Shown one piece after another: positions 1 through 8,018 of a stretch of DNA of 20,149 bases (its first letter is position 1; every line of letters begins with the position of its first letter). Source of the DNA: Irineochytrium annulatum (Eukaryota; Chytridiomycota; Chytridiomycetes; Chytridiales; Chytridiaceae); NCBI GenBank assembly GCA_027600665.1, contig JADGJL010000481.1, positions 1 through 20,149 of the forward strand, written 5' to 3'. Position numbers and translations under genes: made by a program. The notes below the pieces were generated by a model, which was not told the origin of the DNA, made no database searches, and saw only the letters and a program-made list of their open reading frames with translations.

Positions 1-2
1 GT

Positions 3-1486
3 GGTAGGGGGAGGGGGAGGGGCGAGGAGTTTGGTGCGAGATGGGATGATAGGTTCGCGAGGACGGGGACGATGCGGTGCCATGATGTTATAAGAGATCC
101 GATGAGGCCTGGTGTGGGAAGAGGGCCGGAAGGTGTGCTTGGGGCTAGTGGATCGGGCTATATGAGCGTGGCGTCGACTGAGGATGAGCTGCAGATCAAG
201 CTGGATATCGGGTATGGGTATAGGGATGCGCAGGAGAGGTGGATTGGTGTGAGTTTCCTCCGCTTTAGTTGCACGCCATCCTCAATGTTGCTGACACATT
301 CCTTTCAATAGGAAGGCGAGGACTCTTTGCAGCGGGACCCGGCGTACCCGGCCATGGCGGGATCGTCGAGGGTGCCGACAGCCGCTTCGTCGGCCAAGCC
401 CGTTGCGACTCCCCGGCCCGTCGTCGCCGCTGCGCCGAGACCTACCGCCATTCACGCTTTCGAGGTTGCATCGACTCCCAGGCCGTCGCCCGATGCTGAC
501 ATGATCCCTGAGCACGTCGTCCCCAAGCCGCAGCCGCCGCAGCAGGACCATATCGCGATGTCCAGCTCCGAGATCCTTCACGACGACACATCGCCTCGCG
601 CGTTGACCGTCCAAGCTAACGCTGCCAATGCCGCTACCATCATCGGGCAGGACGCCCCACCGCACGACTCGACAGCCAACCCCTCCTCGTCGACGGTCCG
701 CCCCTCCTATCTCTCCCGCGCCTCCTCCTCAAACACCGTCGCCGACGACTCTGTTGTCCGCGACGTCTCGGCCCCGACTCCGCGCGACTACTGCGCATTT
801 CGCGACAACACTGCTTTAGGACTTAACGCAAACCAGGACCCGTTGAAGTGGCTGCAAAACTTAGCAGAGGCGCGGTCCGCTAAGGAGGAGGACGAGGACA
901 GCGAAGAGGAGTGGAAAAATGCGGGTGTCGTTGGGGAGAAGAGGGAAGGGAAAATGGACGAGGGGTCGATGGTGCCGGAGGTGGGGGACGGAGCGAAAGG
1001 TGCGCAGCAGGGTGATGTGACGACGGAGAAGAGGGATGAGATAAAGGGGTTCGAGACGACGGGTGGGGATGCGAGCGGTTCGGTTGTATCTAGCACCGGA
1101 GGCGATGATGGAATTGCGGTGCTAGAGGAGATGTACACCCCACGGCTATGGGGCGCGGGTCAAGCTGAGGCTCCGTCGATGGTCGCGTCGGTGAACAGGG
1201 ACCCTTCTGGCGGGAAGCAGATCGAGGCCGTCGCGGACGGCAACAACTCCGGCGTCGACCACATCACATTCAGAATCAAGGCAAAGCCGGCGCTTGTGAT
1301 CAAAAGGACGGACGCGGTGCTGCAGAAGGTCAAGTCGTTCATCGCGGAGCATCAGCTAGCGGAGCATTCGGCGGTGGTGAGCTGACATGCTTTTCTTTTG
1401 TCTGCTTTACATGCAGCTGAGGCTTATCTTTTTAGGTCTGGGACACGGTCAACCAGGCGACGTATGAAAAGTGGAGCAACACCTGA
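3..1486 (+). CDS. Hypothetical protein, 5'-truncated, three visible exons
   Basis: The reading frame is open from the left edge (first full codon at base 3), so the true start lies outside the window. Predicted exons are 3-248, 312-1376 and 1436-1486; the introns are GTGAGT...AATAG (249-311) and GTGAGC...TTTAG (1377-1435), both phase 0, and joining gives 453 visible residues ending in TGA at 1484-1486. The visible N-terminus is a Gly-Arg repeat encoded by the G-rich first 22 bases. A long Pro/Ser/Ala-rich, probably disordered region follows (about 327-840), then an acidic patch around 880-915 (EEDEDSEEEW), and a more ordered, Lys-rich C-terminus. I recognise no domain. The RG-rich start and acidic patch would fit an RNA- or chromatin-associated protein, but that is inference only. 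The ATG at 72 is in frame but nothing favours it as the start. Confidence 0.6.
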
Positions 1487-2086
1487 GAGAAGGTTGAAGG
1501 GTAGTACGATGTCCTAGATGTTCATGCTGCGTGTAATTATTGCTAGTTGCTCACCTCGTGTAACACGATCATTTATTATTTGCATATGTAGTCGTCGTTT
1601 CATTGCTCTGTCATGACTATTGTCTCCTCCTGTTCTGTCCCTTAACGACCGCGAGGCTACCCATCACCCTCTCGCTCAAAGTACGGACGTAAACCGTCGC
1701 CAATTTACGGCCAGCCACCTCCGCTAGCAGAGCCGCGACCCGGCAGCCGTCACCGGCGTCCGCCGCACTCGGGGCTGGCCTGACTTTCGAGCGGAAAGGA
1801 GGGATGGCGGTGATGATGTTGGGCATTAGCAGCTACTTCCCGGCAGTGAAGGAATTTGAGCACTTGGCGTAAAAGAAATCGAAGTTCAAGTGGAGAGGCG
1901 CGGTTTTCCAGGTTCGTTCGCTTCGAGCCCCATTTGATTCCCACCTTCGTCGACCGAGGGGCCATCAATCCTCACCTGCTTCCCTGTAGACAGCGGCTCA
2001 GAGACGGAGAACGACATCGCCCTTGGCCCGGATCCGTTGGTTCTGCGGCATATCCCCGGTCCACCGGTGCGAGCAATACGCCGACC
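1487..2086. other. Intergenic spacer between the first two genes
   Basis: 600 bp without a supported gene. The first 130 bp are AT-rich and fit a 3' untranslated region. A GC-rich island follows at about 1640-1830, which leaves a 69-codon ORF open on the minus strand (1826 to 1617); it has an ATG but no recognisable homology. The frame of the next gene is open upstream to 1856 but has no ATG before 2087, so 1856-2086 is read here as 5' untranslated sequence. Confidence 0.5.
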
Positions 2087-3692
2087 ATGGCCGCCGCGCA
2101 GCGCGAGCAGCGCTCCTGCATTGAGCATGAACCGCTCCCAGACCAGGAGCGCCTCTACCCGGTCCTCACCTTCGACCACCGCGAGCTCCCAGGAGAGGGC
2201 CTCCTTCCCCTCACCAAGACGGACGTCAACCGCATCGTCGGCAGAGTCGACGCCATCGCCAAGTTGAAGAGGCCATGCCGGATCAGGCTCGAGATGATCA
2301 AGCCCGCAGGGTTTGGAGCGAGCCCGGACATTTTCCGCGTCTTCTTCGCGGGTAACAGGGGGGACGTTGGCGAGGCCAGCAATATGGTCAAGGCTTTGTT
2401 CGTGTTCGTGCAGGAGTGCAGGATGGGTGAGTTGAATTGAATTTTGGTTGGGATGCTGACCCTGGGAGGTGAGCAAACTTACAATGGAATGCGTCAGGCC
2501 TCTGGAAAGACGGCTATCAGGAATACCAGAACCGCCGCTTTGCTGAGGAATTCGGCCGGCAGGCGGTTCAGCGTGCCGCGCTTCCCGTGCAGCCGAAGCC
2601 CGTTCCTGTGGTGAGAGAAAACACTTATCTTCACTGCGTGTCCTCATCCGATGTGCTTGGCACCACAGCCGGTTCATGTTGATGCGACCGAGAAATTGGA
2701 GGACCTGTGGGGCGACCCAACCGCCCCGCCCGCGCCGACTTCCGGCCGCAGCGGACCGGATCTTGACGTCGGCCCCGACCGCCATGCCACCCCGAGTGAT
2801 AGGCGCGGGGGAGGCCCTGGTCGCCGCCAGGCCTGCAGGTTAGAGGCCGACGAGAGTTATGGCAAGATGGGCGACCGCGACTTCGGTGGCAACAATTACG
2901 GCCACAGGAAGGAGACGACAAGGAACTCAGGCTGGGGCGAGCCGTTGGCCGTGCGCAGGGAGGAGAGGACCTGGAATGATGGATGGGGTGCGGCGTCGAC
3001 CGCGGCCCGTTACGCCCCAATTGCCAAGGCCGCCCTTGCTAAACAGCCCAGCGGGGGCAGCCTGACCGGCAACAACGGCCAGACGCAGCTGTTTAAGAGG
3101 GTTGCCGGTCTCGAGTGGAATTGCAACGGGGAGGGGCCGAAGCCACCGGCCGCAGCAACAGCCTCAGGAAAGGGCGGTCCCGTCGACAAAGTTCGCGCCG
3201 GCCCCGGCACCGCAAAGGGCCAATAAACAGGACGAGCTGGAGAACATCCAAAAGATTGAGGAGATGTGGTTCAACGATAAGGGCACCGGTATGTTTGATT
3301 TCGTCGTGGGTGCCTTCTCGGTGGCTTAGTGCAACAAAGGTTCTCGCTCAAGTGTAGCGGCCCCTCAGGCGGCGGGCCCGTCGACGCAGCGCCGCCCTCA
3401 GAAGCAGCGAGACGTCACCGAGCGCAACCCGCGCAACCCTCGGAGCGGCGGCGCCCGTGCAAAAGCCCTGGCTTGCGGCCACGGTGGCGGCAGGAATACG
3501 GTTGTCGTTCCTCCTGACCTCGACAAACTCAAGTTTGAGCCGTCAAAGGAGGCGCTCGAGCGCGCCGATAGGATAAAGGAGATGTTTCCTGACCTACAGC
3601 AGTCCGCTAAGTGGCCGACAATGCTAAAGGCTGATCCGAAGCGGGAGGAGAGGAAGCCGGACGCTAAGGAAGCTGGTGAGGACTGGTCTTGA
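2087..3692 (+). CDS. Hypothetical protein, multi-exon, with an apparent frame break
   Basis: The start is the ATG at 2087 in a strong context (gaccATGGcc). Segments are 2087-2426, 2498-2610, 2669 to about 3100-3225, a frame-0 segment ending at 3288, and 3340-3692 (TGA at 3690). Three introns are clear: 2427-2497 (GTGAGT...TCAG), 2611-2668 (GTGAGA...ACAG) and 3289-3339 (GTATGT...CAAAG). Between about 3066 and 3226 the good frame moves by one base: either an unrecognised intron (for example 3101-3191) or a real or assembly indel. The first 150 residues look ordered; the rest is Gly/Pro/Arg/Lys-rich and probably disordered. A short motif of the form K-[LI]-[EK]-[DE]-[LM]-[WF] occurs three times, at 2690-2716, 3249-3278 and 3567-3593, on both sides of the break, supporting one gene. 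I do not recognise the family. Confidence 0.55.
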
Positions 3693-4384
3693 GAGAAGTC
3701 CAGTGTAGGAAAGGGAGCAGATTGAACGGGTTTGGCCTTTTGTTAATCAGGTTTTCTTATTCACTGGCTTGATTTTTCTTCTGTAGTTCATTTTTCATTG
3801 TTTCTCCGCAATCTTTGTACACCTTGTGTTTCTCCTCCTAGCTCTGTTTTGTTGAGTATCTTTTGTTCGCGATGTATGGCATTTGAGTCACCCGAACCGG
3901 CTCTCCCCAAGTTTATTGCCGTGGCCTAGATCACACAGTTGGCAGTTGCTTGTTTTACATATTAGCCATCATTGTAGTCGCTCCTGCATCCTGCAACTCA
4001 CGTTAATAACCGTACACAGGCTCCCCACTCCACTCTTTCCCCGTCCCTTTCTCCTGTTCCGGTTTTCAATCTTTTGTTTATTTTCTGAATCAAAGCGAGC
4101 ATATGTATAAGCTGAAGTTTGCCGTACTTTCTTGTTCCACAGCGTGCGGATTTAGTAAATATTGGCGTTCAGTGATCTTAGCAGCCTTCAATTCCTTAGC
4201 ATAACATTTCTCGCTCCGACGTTTTTGACACGTCAGTTCGGAACAGCAACGAAAAAGTAGTGTTCGGTCCTCACCTCTGATAGGGACTCGCACGTGATTG
4301 GGAGTTCCGTTTAGCCCTTGCGCGACCACGGACGGAAGACCGAGGAACAAGGCGGCTGCGCGCCGATCCACCTCACAAGCCGTC
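3693..4384. other. Intergenic spacer, AT- and pyrimidine-rich
   Basis: 692 bp holding the 3' flank of the preceding gene and the promoter of the secreted cysteine-rich protein. It is T-rich at 3730-3850 and CT-rich at 4020-4090. I see no gene, tRNA or repeat. The only sites that stand out are CACGTG and an inverted CCAAT box near 4291-4301. Confidence 0.5.
4291..4301 (+). promoter_or_regulatory. Adjacent E-box (CACGTG) and inverted CCAAT box
   Basis: CACGTG at 4291-4296 is followed directly by ATTGG (reverse complement of CCAAT) at 4297-4301, 84-94 bp upstream of the ATG of the cysteine-rich protein. In fungi CACGTG is bound by bHLH factors of the Cbf1 class and CCAAT by the HAP complex. Their abutting position just before a start codon suggests a core promoter, but single short sites can occur by chance. 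Confidence 0.35.
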
Positions 4385-5242
4385 ATGAACGCCCTCCGAC
4401 GCGCCCCCACCGTCCTCGTCCTCCTCCTGGCCGTCCTCATCTTCCGGCTCGGCCCTCCTATCGCGCAAGCCCTCCCCGTCTCCCTCCAGCCGCACCGACT
4501 CTCCTCCTCATCCTCGCAGCGCGTCGGCCAGGGCCAGCCATGCGGCCAGGTGCCACCTGGTAACGGAAACGCGACGGCTCCAATTCCACCGACTTACTGC
4601 ATGACGGGCATGCGGTGCACCAAGCCGGAGGGGCAAGCCAGTGGCCTGTGTCAATACGCGCAGATGAATGAGGAATGCGGGGGCGGGAAGAGCGGCCTCA
4701 GGTGCGACGCGGGGCTGAGATGCGTCACGAACAACGGCCTGCTGACGTGGACGGGCGTCTGCAAGAAATCTTACAGGAAAAAGAAGTGGGATATTTGAAT
4801 TTATTGTACCGCGCGGATTCGTCCCCTGATGATACTTAATCGCGCTGCTGGCTCGGTTGTGCAGCATGCCAAAGCAATATTGCGGTGCATCGCATCCGCC
4901 ATGCGAGAAGGGCCTTACATGCGCCCAAGCATCCCCGCCGCGGCCAGGATTCTGCGTGTATGGCGCCCTGGGCGATCTTTGCGGCGGGCCGGCCACCCTC
5001 CGCTGCGATCCGGTATCTCGTGCGGCCCAACCTTTGTCCCCTTTTGGCTAACTGTGCTTGTTCTTCTGCAGGCTGTTCCAAATCTCTCTTGTGTGCTCAG
5101 CAATGATAGCCAGCTCAAGTCCGGAATCGGCACCTGCGCCATCGTTCGACGGATTGCGCCAACAGCAACGGTCGTGCTGCCGACTACTTCAACAGCTGGC
5201 TTGACGGCGACGACGCCAGCCAGCCGTGGCCCGCGTTATTGA
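4385..5242 (+). CDS. Secreted protein with two eight-cysteine modules
   Basis: Predicted exons are 4385-4785, 4865-5012 and 5072-5242, giving 239 residues. Residues 1-29 are a signal peptide: basic start, Leu/Val-rich core, likely cleavage after Ala-29 (IAQA). Module 1 has cysteines at 53, 72, 78, 89, 98, 107, 113 and 126; module 2 at 140, 147, 153, 164, 173, 181, 190 and 205. The modules share spacings 6-11-9 in the middle and the blocks C-GG-x(4)-LRCD and L-x-C-V, so they are an internal duplication. Intron 1 (GTGGGA...TGCAG, phase 2) lies between them; intron 2 (GTATCT...CTAAC...TGCAG) interrupts only module 2. If intron 1 is retained, a stop at 4796-4798 gives a 137-residue one-module protein. 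The pattern resembles small disulfide-rich extracellular domains of the Dickkopf/colipase type. Possible N-glycosylation sites are N62 and N194. Ligand and function are unknown. Confidence 0.65.
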
Positions 5243-5480
5243 AGTGGGAGGTATTAATATTAGGGCTCGTGCGACTTCTATCCTCCACAATGTTCGTTGC
5301 GGTTGGTTTGCGCCACAACCAATGAAGTATTAGTATAGTCATCTGTGTACGCACATGCATTTTCGATTACTGGCCAGTCGTTCTTCAAAGTCGAAGGTGT
5401 TTGAAAAACAAAAAGCATTGAAAAGGCCCCCGATTCGCCACATTTCCCCCATGTCTCCATTTGTTTAATCAACGATCAAG

Positions 5481-6534
5481 ATGATGGCATTATCGATACC
5501 CCCCGACAACGACGTGCCCGGCGCCGTCACCATCGAGCGCGGGCACATCTACTTCTTCTATCGACCGGTGAGTCCTAAGCGGACGACCAACTGTCTTTTC
5601 GGCGATGCTAACCGAAGCATCAAACAGCGCGTCGACGAGGAGGACGCGAACTCCGTCTCGGACGTCCAGCGCCTCTTCATCGTTCTGCGTCCTACCGAAG
5701 GTCTCTCGAAGAACGTCCACCGCCTCATCGACGTTTCGGCCAAGACCTTGCCGGACCCGGCCGGCAACCTCGTGGTTGAAGAGAGGACGTCGGATGCTGA
5801 CCACCAAAAGGAGCGCTGGGCCTTCGTCGAGCACGTGGCGCCGTCGATGGAAGAGGTCCTAACGCCCATCAGGAGGAGGCAGTATGACACCGCCAGGCAC
5901 GGGACGAGGACGCTGGACGACGCGAGGCCGTGCGGAGCCGGAGTTTATGCTATGGTGGTGGAGAATGAGCAGACGCACCTGTGCTATGTCCTGAGGTTGC
6001 CGGCGACGCTCGGTGAGCCCTTTTGCTTACGATGTTCCGTTATTCAGCTTCTTGCTCAATCTAATGGTTATCAATTACCAGGCGAGGTCCAAGCCCAGCT
6101 CAATATCCACGAGAAGGCGTCCTTAGTCCTCACGGTCAAGAACCCCGCGTACCCGAAGACGGCCCCCGGCAAAGATCCCGCAGCCACCGTGCAGTACCCG
6201 GAGGAGCTCCTTCAACTCTTCGCCGGCAACGAGTTCATACGCGCCCAGCCCACGTCGCTGCTCGACCACGCGAACGCCGAGATAATGCTTGTGCCTGGTG
6301 CTGAGGGCAAGCTGGACGACGCCGAGAGGGGCACGGGCGTCGAGACGCTCGAGGAGGGGCAGTTCAAGGGCATCAGGCAGCTGAATGACCGCCCAAAGAT
6401 ATTCGAGGAGTAAGTCTAGCTGCTTATTGCTTTTTCTTGGATAGACGAACATGTGCCAACTAATCTCTTAAAGGCTGGAACTTCCGTCTAGGGCTTTCGT
6501 CTCGGACCCTCTTCTTGAGGGTGCGTGGGCCTGA
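5481..6534 (+). CDS. Conserved uncharacterised protein of a family shared with bacteria and plants
   Basis: Predicted exons are 5481-5567, 5628-6012, 6082-6409 and 6474-6534, giving 286 residues. Introns are GTGAGT...AACAG, GTGAGC...ACCAG and GTAAGT...TAAAG, each with a CTAAC/CTAAT branch site; the last uses an AAG acceptor. The N-terminal block has the pattern G-H-I-Y-F-F-Y-R-P-R-V, then S-x-x-D-V-Q-R-L-F-x-V-L-R-P. Later blocks are E-R-x-W-A-F-V-E, G-A-G-V-Y-A-M-V, T-H-L-C-Y-V-L-R-L-P and a C-terminal L-L-E-G-x-W. From memory this matches an uncharacterised single-domain family found in bacteria, fungi and plants; I know of no assigned activity. No signal peptide or membrane segment is visible, so it is probably cytosolic. 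Intron 1 (60 nt) has no in-frame stop, so retaining it would insert 20 residues into the first conserved block. A second ATG at 5484 is equally possible. Confidence 0.75.
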
Positions 6535-7070
6535 GAAGTCGTTGTTGCTTGTATATATTTTGGTATGTACGCGTGTCGATATGACTGTCTCCACATGTTC
6601 TGATGATTTATATGCAGCCAGACTTTTCGTTGAATCCCTCTTCAAGATGTTATGTGTTCTTTAAAGAAGGAGCTTTAGTGCTTTAGCTATCTTGTTTGCG
6701 GGTAGCGCTACAACAAATCAAAAAAGGAACAACGATAATCGTTCACTTTCGGGCTGAGAGAGTTCCTATATTTGCGCATTTTATGGACACCAAATCCAGC
6801 ATAGCGCGTTGGCATGATATTTATGGTATGCACGGCGCGCTATAGGGTGCGACGTGGTTCTTGGAAGCAGGTGCTTTACGAACGTGAGTCGGCTCGTGCG
6901 CCCACACAAAATGTCAGCAGACTGGCGGCTCATGTTGCACAATTCGAATCGTGAAGTTGATCTTCTGATATATTTAGAGACTTCGCACGGGCGCTGCTTG
7001 CAAAACGCGATATTGGTCCAGAATGACACCTGAGAAACCATCTGTCAAACCCAAGAAAAGTGAGAACCAA
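6535..7070. other. Intergenic spacer before PAM18
   Basis: 536 bp, AT-rich at first and mixed later. It holds the 3' flank of the conserved uncharacterised gene and the PAM18 promoter. An inverted CCAAT box (ATTGG) lies near 7012-7016, about 55 bp before the chosen start. An ACGCGT near 6568 is isolated and probably chance. No RNA gene or other ORF is convincing. Confidence 0.45.
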
Positions 7071-7400
7071 ATGGCCACCGCAATCCTCGCCGGCGCCGGC
7101 ATCGCGGCCGCTGCCCTCATCGCCCGAGCGGCCTACCGGGCGTCGGTCCTCTCCAACCCGTCCTCCACCTCCAAGCTCGGCGCCAACTCTTCGAAGTACC
7201 ACAAAGGCGGCTTTCAGCAGACCATGAATCGGAAAGAGGCGGCCCTGGTCCTCGGCATCCGGGAGAGCGCCAACAGGGAGAAGCTCAAGGAGGCCCACAG
7301 GCGGATCATGCTAGCAAACCATCCGGATCGGGGCGGGTCGCCGTATCTGGCGAGCAAGATCAATGAGGCGAAGGAGTTGTTTGAGAAGGGGTTGAGATAA
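7071..7400 (+). CDS. PAM18: PAM18/TIM14, J-protein of the mitochondrial import motor
   Basis: This protein is the inner-membrane J-protein that stimulates the ATPase of mitochondrial Hsp70 in the PAM motor at the TIM23 translocase. The intronless 109-residue ORF has the family layout: an Ala/Ile/Leu-rich transmembrane segment at about residues 3-22, a short linker with the Y-x-K-G-G-F motif, then a C-terminal J domain with M-N-R-K-E-A-A-L-V-L-G-I, helix II R-R-I-M-L-A-N, the diagnostic His-Pro-Asp, and G-G-S-P-Y-L-A-S-K-I-N-E-A-K. The His-Pro-Asp triad is intact, so it should be active. Length matches animal DNAJC19. An in-frame ATG at 7023, with A at -3, would add 16 residues. I prefer 7071 because family similarity begins there and the extension has AT-rich third positions unlike the rest. 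Confidence 0.93.
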   Translation: MATAILAGAGIAAAALIARAAYRASVLSNPSSTSKLGANSSKYHKGGFQQTMNRKEAALVLGIRESANREKLKEAHRRIMLANHPDRGGSPYLASKINEAKELFEKGLR

Positions 7401-8018
7401 GCGGCGATGTGGTGTGGGCTGTGGATGTTGACGGAGGCTTCGACGGGCGGGGCTGGAAGGTCCGAATCTTGCAAGGCGTTTTGCGGCGCTGCGACATGGA
7501 CCTTTGTGGGGCCTAGCTCAGCTGATGATGTCGGTTTACTGAATGCTTTTTCAACGCTTCGTGGACGATGGGGATGCTTTGGAGACGAGCTTGTCGTCGG
7601 GGAGTATAATCTGCATGCATTTGCAATATATTGTTATTGTAGACGTTGAACTATATGACTGTAGAATGAGGATTCGTGTGCAGTACCCGTCACAGGTATG
7701 CTTGCCTTTGAAGCAAACCGCTTTTACTCTGATTTGTATGAACGAAGCACGATGGTAGTTACTTTTACGAAGGTTGGAAGCGGAGCGTAAGCTCCACATC
7801 GAACTCGCTCTGGTCCTCGACCCGGAAATGTCGCGAAGCAATCGCCCGGCTCCAGCTTTCACTTAATGACGAAAATAATCCTATGGCCTTTAGAAGCACA
7901 AGTGTTCGACGCGTAAAAAATGTATTGGGGCTTTGGGAATAATGAGCTTCAAACAACGTCACCGAACTCTCTCGTCCGATCCTCTCGAACACCCAAAACT
8001 TCATCGCGGACTTCACGA
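7401..8018. other. Intergenic spacer between PAM18 and the Aurora kinase
   Basis: 618 bp. The first 200 bp are GC-rich but hold no credible ORF; the rest is AT-rich. Towards the right end are an ACGCGT at 7909-7914 and an ATTGG at 7924-7928. In-frame ATGs at 7920 and 8019 compete as kinase start. Several minus-strand ORFs here look like shadows. Confidence 0.45.
7909..7914 (+). promoter_or_regulatory. MluI cell-cycle box (ACGCGT) upstream of the Aurora gene
   Basis: ACGCGT lies 105 bp before the preferred kinase start; on the minus strand it reads TTTTTTACGCGTC, which combines a T-rich arm with the MBF core and also resembles an E2F-type site. MBF/SBF in yeasts and E2F in animals drive genes at the start of the cell cycle. 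One hexamer in a window where ACGCGT is not rare is weak evidence. Confidence 0.3.

Noticed and set aside
1..22. G-quadruplex at the left edge.
   Set aside because: Only three long G runs are present inside the window, and they are explained as Gly-Arg codons of the truncated gene.
1617..1826. 69-codon minus ORF with an ATG in a GC-rich island.
   Set aside because: No recognisable similarity and a length expected by chance in GC-rich DNA; kept only as a note on the spacer.
4857..5051. Second cysteine-rich ORF taken as a separate gene.
   Set aside because: It has no signal peptide of its own, and its frame joins the upstream secreted protein exactly through a GT...AG intron.
5303..5322. Small inverted repeat GGTTG...CAACC.
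   Set aside because: Five base pairs with a ten-base loop is expected by chance.
6936..6955. TTCGAATC resembling a tRNA T-loop (also near 17280).
   Set aside because: Flanking bases do not form a T-stem, and no anticodon or acceptor arm can be drawn.
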